From the NCBI GenBank assembly GCA_049451635.1, contig JBMTVT010000079.1, forward strand, positions 1 to 8,845: 8,845 nt of DNA, written 5' to 3'. The notes under the pieces were generated by a model, which did not search any database, was not told where the DNA came from, and worked only from the letters and a program-made list of their open reading frames with translations. Source of the stretch: JBMTVT01 sp049451635 (GTDB lineage Bacteria; Bacteroidota; Bacteroidia; Flavobacteriales; Flavobacteriaceae). Position 1 is the stretch's first letter; the number at the start of each line of letters is the position of its first letter. Of this stretch, positions 6,932-8,845 are shown in pieces. Both the position numbers and the translations under genes were made by a program.

Positions 6932-6958
6932 ACAACTAAAATAAAGAATTATTCATAA

Positions 6959-6981
6959 TACAATTGTAATTATACATGTAT
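6959..6981. repeat. Two adjacent 10-bp palindromes between the SDR gene and tyrS
   Basis: TACAATTGTA (6959-6968) and ATACATGTAT (6972-6981) are both perfect palindromes, with centres 13 bp apart. The first contains the TTG -33 box of the tyrS promoter and the second fills much of the -33/-7 spacer. They could be a regulator binding site, but short palindromes arise easily in AT-rich DNA. Confidence 0.3.
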
Positions 6982-6992
6982 TTTTATATTTG
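6964..6992 (+). promoter_or_regulatory. tyrS promoter with -33 TTG and -7 TATATTTG
   Basis: This is the best promoter in the window. TTG at 6964-6966 is followed by an 18-bp spacer and TATATTTG (6985-6992), an exact match to the Bacteroidetes consensus TTG-N17-23-TAnnTTTG. The predicted transcript start, near 6998-7000, leaves a leader of only about 15 nt before the tyrS ATG, so there is no space for a T-box or other leader regulator. Confidence 0.7.
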
Positions 6993-7012
6993 CCTAAGTT
7001 TTGTAAAATAGA

Positions 7013-8314
7013 ATGAAAATGATAAAGAATTTTGTTGAAGAATTGACTTGGAGAGGCATGATACATACGGTTATGCCTGGAGCTGAAGAACATTTAATGG
7101 AAGGCATGAAAAGTGCTTATGTAGGTTTTGATCCAACGGCAGATTCTTTACATATTGGCAATTTAGTGCCTATTATGTTGCTGGCACATTATCAGCGTTG
7201 TGGGCATAGGCCAGTGGCATTGGTAGGTGGAGCAACAGGCATGATTGGAGACCCATCAGGTAAATCCAGCGAACGTAATTTGTTGGATGAAAAAACTTTA
7301 CGTCATAATCAAGAGGCCATAAAAAATCAATTATCTCATTTTTTAGATTTTGAAAGCAATGCTGAAAATGCCGCTATTTTGGTGAATAATTACGATTGGA
7401 TGAAAAACTTTTCATTCCTAGAATTTATTCGCGATGTAGGTAAGCATATCACCGTTAATTATATGATGGCGAAAGATTCAGTAAAAAACAGAATTTCATC
7501 AGATTCTTCTGAAGGGATGAGTTTTACGGAGTTTACCTATCAATTGGTACAAGGTTATGATTTTCTTCATTTGTATAAAGAAAAAGATTGCACCATTCAA
7601 ATGGGAGGCAGTGACCAGTGGGGAAATATAACCACAGGAACCGAATTGATTAGAAGAATTGGCAGTGGTAAAGGTTATGCTATTACCTGCCCTTTAATTA
7701 CAAAATCTGATGGTTCTAAGTTTGGAAAATCTGAAGGCGGTAATGTATGGTTGGATGCCAACAGAACATCACCTTATAAATTTTACCAATATTGGTTAAA
7801 TAGTAGTGATGAAGATGCCGAAAAATATATTAAGATTTTTACTTTTTTAACAGAAGAAGCAATCAATGCTTTGATTAAAGAGCATCATGAAGCACCCCAT
7901 TTACGTGTGTTGCAAAAGCGTTTAGCCGAAGAAATAACAACGATGGTTCATTCTAAAGACGATTTAGAAAATGCTATAAAAGCCAGTAATATACTTTTTG
8001 GAAATTCTACTAGCAACGATTTAAAACAACTTAATGAACAAACTTTTTTGGATGTTTTTGATGGTGTGCCACAAACTCAAATAGATAAATCTGACATAGA
8101 CAATGGTTTGGATGTTATTGCAGCTCTGGCTGAAAAAGGGGGCTTTTTAAAATCGAATGGTGAAGCAAGAAGAGCGTTAAAAGAAAACTCTATTTCGGTT
8201 AACAAAGAAAAAGTTAATGAAGACTATGAAATTACTTCAAAAGACTTGATCAACAATAAATTTGTGCTCCTACAACGAGGAAAAAAGAATTACTTCGTGC
8301 TACAAGTTGTTTAA
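7013..8314 (+). CDS. tyrS: Tyrosyl-tRNA synthetase
   Basis: It charges tRNA-Tyr with tyrosine using ATP, in the cytoplasm; it is a class Ic synthetase and works as a dimer. The 433 residues fit the bacterial TyrS form of about 420-430. Domains in order: Rossmann catalytic domain with YVGFDPTADSLHIGNL (36-51, the HIGH motif as HIGN 47-50), a GGATGMIGDPSGK segment (about 73-85), GGSDQWGNI (about 200) for tyrosine binding, KFGKS (236-240, the KMSKS loop), then a helical anticodon-binding part and a C-terminal S4-like RNA-binding domain (about 365-433, with EARRALKENSISVN). An in-frame TAA at 7004-7006 limits the start to Met1 or Met3. Transcribed alone from its own promoter and ended by the hairpin 5 bp after the stop. 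All motifs are intact. Confidence 0.98.
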   Translation: MKMIKNFVEELTWRGMIHTVMPGAEEHLMEGMKSAYVGFDPTADSLHIGNLVPIMLLAHYQRCGHRPVALVGGATGMIGDPSGKSSERNLLDEKTLRHNQEAIKNQLSHFLDFESNAENAAILVNNYDWMKNFSFLEFIRDVGKHITVNYMMAKDSVKNRISSDSSEGMSFTEFTYQLVQGYDFLHLYKEKDCTIQMGGSDQWGNITTGTELIRRIGSGKGYAITCPLITKSDGSKFGKSEGGNVWLDANRTSPYKFYQYWLNSSDEDAEKYIKIFTFLTEEAINALIKEHHEAPHLRVLQKRLAEEITTMVHSKDDLENAIKASNILFGNSTSNDLKQLNEQTFLDVFDGVPQTQIDKSDIDNGLDVIAALAEKGGFLKSNGEARRALKENSISVNKEKVNEDYEITSKDLINNKFVLLQRGKKNYFVLQVV

Positions 8315-8318
8315 AATA

Positions 8319-8348
8319 GAAAAGCCCCGATTTTAATCGGGGCTTTTC
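8319..8348. terminator. Bidirectional intrinsic terminator after tyrS
   Basis: A perfect inverted repeat pairs 8319-8332 with 8335-8348: core AGCCCCGA with TCGGGGCT, flanked by AAAA on the left and TTTT on the right. Allowing a realistic loop of TTTTAA, the stem is 12 bp. It starts 5 bp after the tyrS stop. The A-run/T-run symmetry means it can also stop leftward transcription from the LuxE-like gene, whose stop is about 100 bp away. Confidence 0.92.
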
Positions 8349-8446
8349 ATTAAACTAACCAATTTGCTAAAAATTAATTTTTCTTTTTCATAGTTAAATT
8401 GTTAGTCGGGTTTCAATTTTAAAACTTACACAGTTTTTCCAATTTT

Positions 8447-8845
8447 TTATAAAACCATTAAATTGCATCCACGAATATCGGAGTTGTCAAAACGCCCTAT
8501 AACTTCAAATGAACCACTCTTATTTACACGACCTAAATCTTGAGTAGCAATAAAAGCACAAGAGTTTACATTAGCCAAATCAATTACATTAATACCGCCA
8601 GCTTCACCAGTTTGTTGAATAGTAAGGGCATCTTCTGTATCACGGGTTAGAATTTTCATCCATGGTGGACAATTAAAAACACCATTTCCTTGGGAATACG
8701 CTTGACTTAAAAGTTCGGTCATACCATATTCGCTGTGTATGCTATTAACCCCAAAACCTGCTTTTAGTTTGTTATGAAGTTCGGTTCTAATCAATTCTTT
8801 TCTGCGTCCTTTCATGCCGCCAGTTTCCATAACAATGGTATTTTT
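8447..8845 (-). CDS. LuxE/PaaK-like adenylating enzyme, C-terminal part (partial)
   Basis: The gene enters from the right edge. The frame is open to the last base and continues upstream of an internal Met as KNTIVMETGG, so the ATG at 8830 is not the true start; about 133 residues are visible. They carry ANL-superfamily marks: METGGMKGRRKE, HSEYGMTELLSQAY (the A5 motif YGxTE that closes the adenylate pocket), a QDLGRV segment resembling A7, and GRFDNSDIRGC resembling the A8 hinge. The protein ends right after the hinge, so it lacks the usual mobile C-terminal domain, as in LuxE-type acyl-protein synthetases. It probably activates a carboxylic (fatty) acid as an acyl-adenylate; substrate and acceptor are unknown. 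Its leftward transcript can end at the hairpin at 8319-8348. Confidence 0.78.
   Translation of the reverse strand, partial: KNTIVMETGGMKGRRKELIRTELHNKLKAGFGVNSIHSEYGMTELLSQAYSQGNGVFNCPPWMKILTRDTEDALTIQQTGEAGGINVIDLANVNSCAFIATQDLGRVNKSGSFEVIGRFDNSDIRGCNLMVL

Noticed and set aside
6993..7012. T-box or other leader regulator before tyrS
   Set aside because: The predicted leader is only about 15 nt, far too short for a structured leader.
8349..8446. Possible small gene or RNA between the tyrS terminator and the LuxE-like gene
   Set aside because: Only a five-codon minus-strand frame and AT-rich DNA are seen; there is no conserved structure or convincing promoter.

Overview
The window reads as ordinary chromosomal, core-genome DNA from a member of the Bacteroidetes, most likely Flavobacteriaceae. 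The evidence is AT-rich DNA, starts without Shine-Dalgarno sequences, -7 promoter elements of the form TAnnTTTG, and families largely confined to that phylum (the DUF4271 membrane protein, the DUF4296 lipoprotein, and a dihydroorotase with a DDQVHFREPG metal site). I see no mobile element, CRISPR array, phage gene, tRNA or rRNA.

Layout, left to right: the last codons of an upstream membrane protein (2-73, +); ATP-dependent PEP carboxykinase pckA (134-1750, +) ending in a strong two-way hairpin terminator; a leftward pair, DUF4271 membrane protein (3218-2571) followed by HemD-like uroporphyrinogen-III synthase (2555-1806); a short divergent promoter region (3219-3332); a tight rightward operon of polyprenol-phosphate mannosyltransferase-like GT2 (3333-4055), dihydroorotase (4061-5407) and DUF4296 lipoprotein (5404-5961); an extended-SDR NAD(P)-dependent epimerase/dehydrogenase (6931-5921, -) whose 3' end overlaps the lipoprotein gene by 41 bp; tyrosyl-tRNA synthetase tyrS (7013-8314, +) with its own promoter and terminator; and the C-terminal part of a LuxE/PaaK-like adenylating (ANL superfamily) protein entering from the right edge (8845-8447, -).

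Functionally this is housekeeping: gluconeogenesis (pckA), tetrapyrrole synthesis (hemD), pyrimidine synthesis (dihydroorotase), protein synthesis (tyrS), and envelope or glycoconjugate functions (GT2, lipoprotein, DUF4271). The operon joining a lipid-linked sugar enzyme, a pyrimidine enzyme and an envelope lipoprotein has no obvious pathway logic.

I did not find a convincing undescribed system. The points most worth a second look are the Gln in place of the first metal-binding His of the dihydroorotase, the hemD/DUF4271 pairing, the ATGA coupling of the DUF4296 lipoprotein to dihydroorotase, and the 41-bp tail-to-tail coding overlap.
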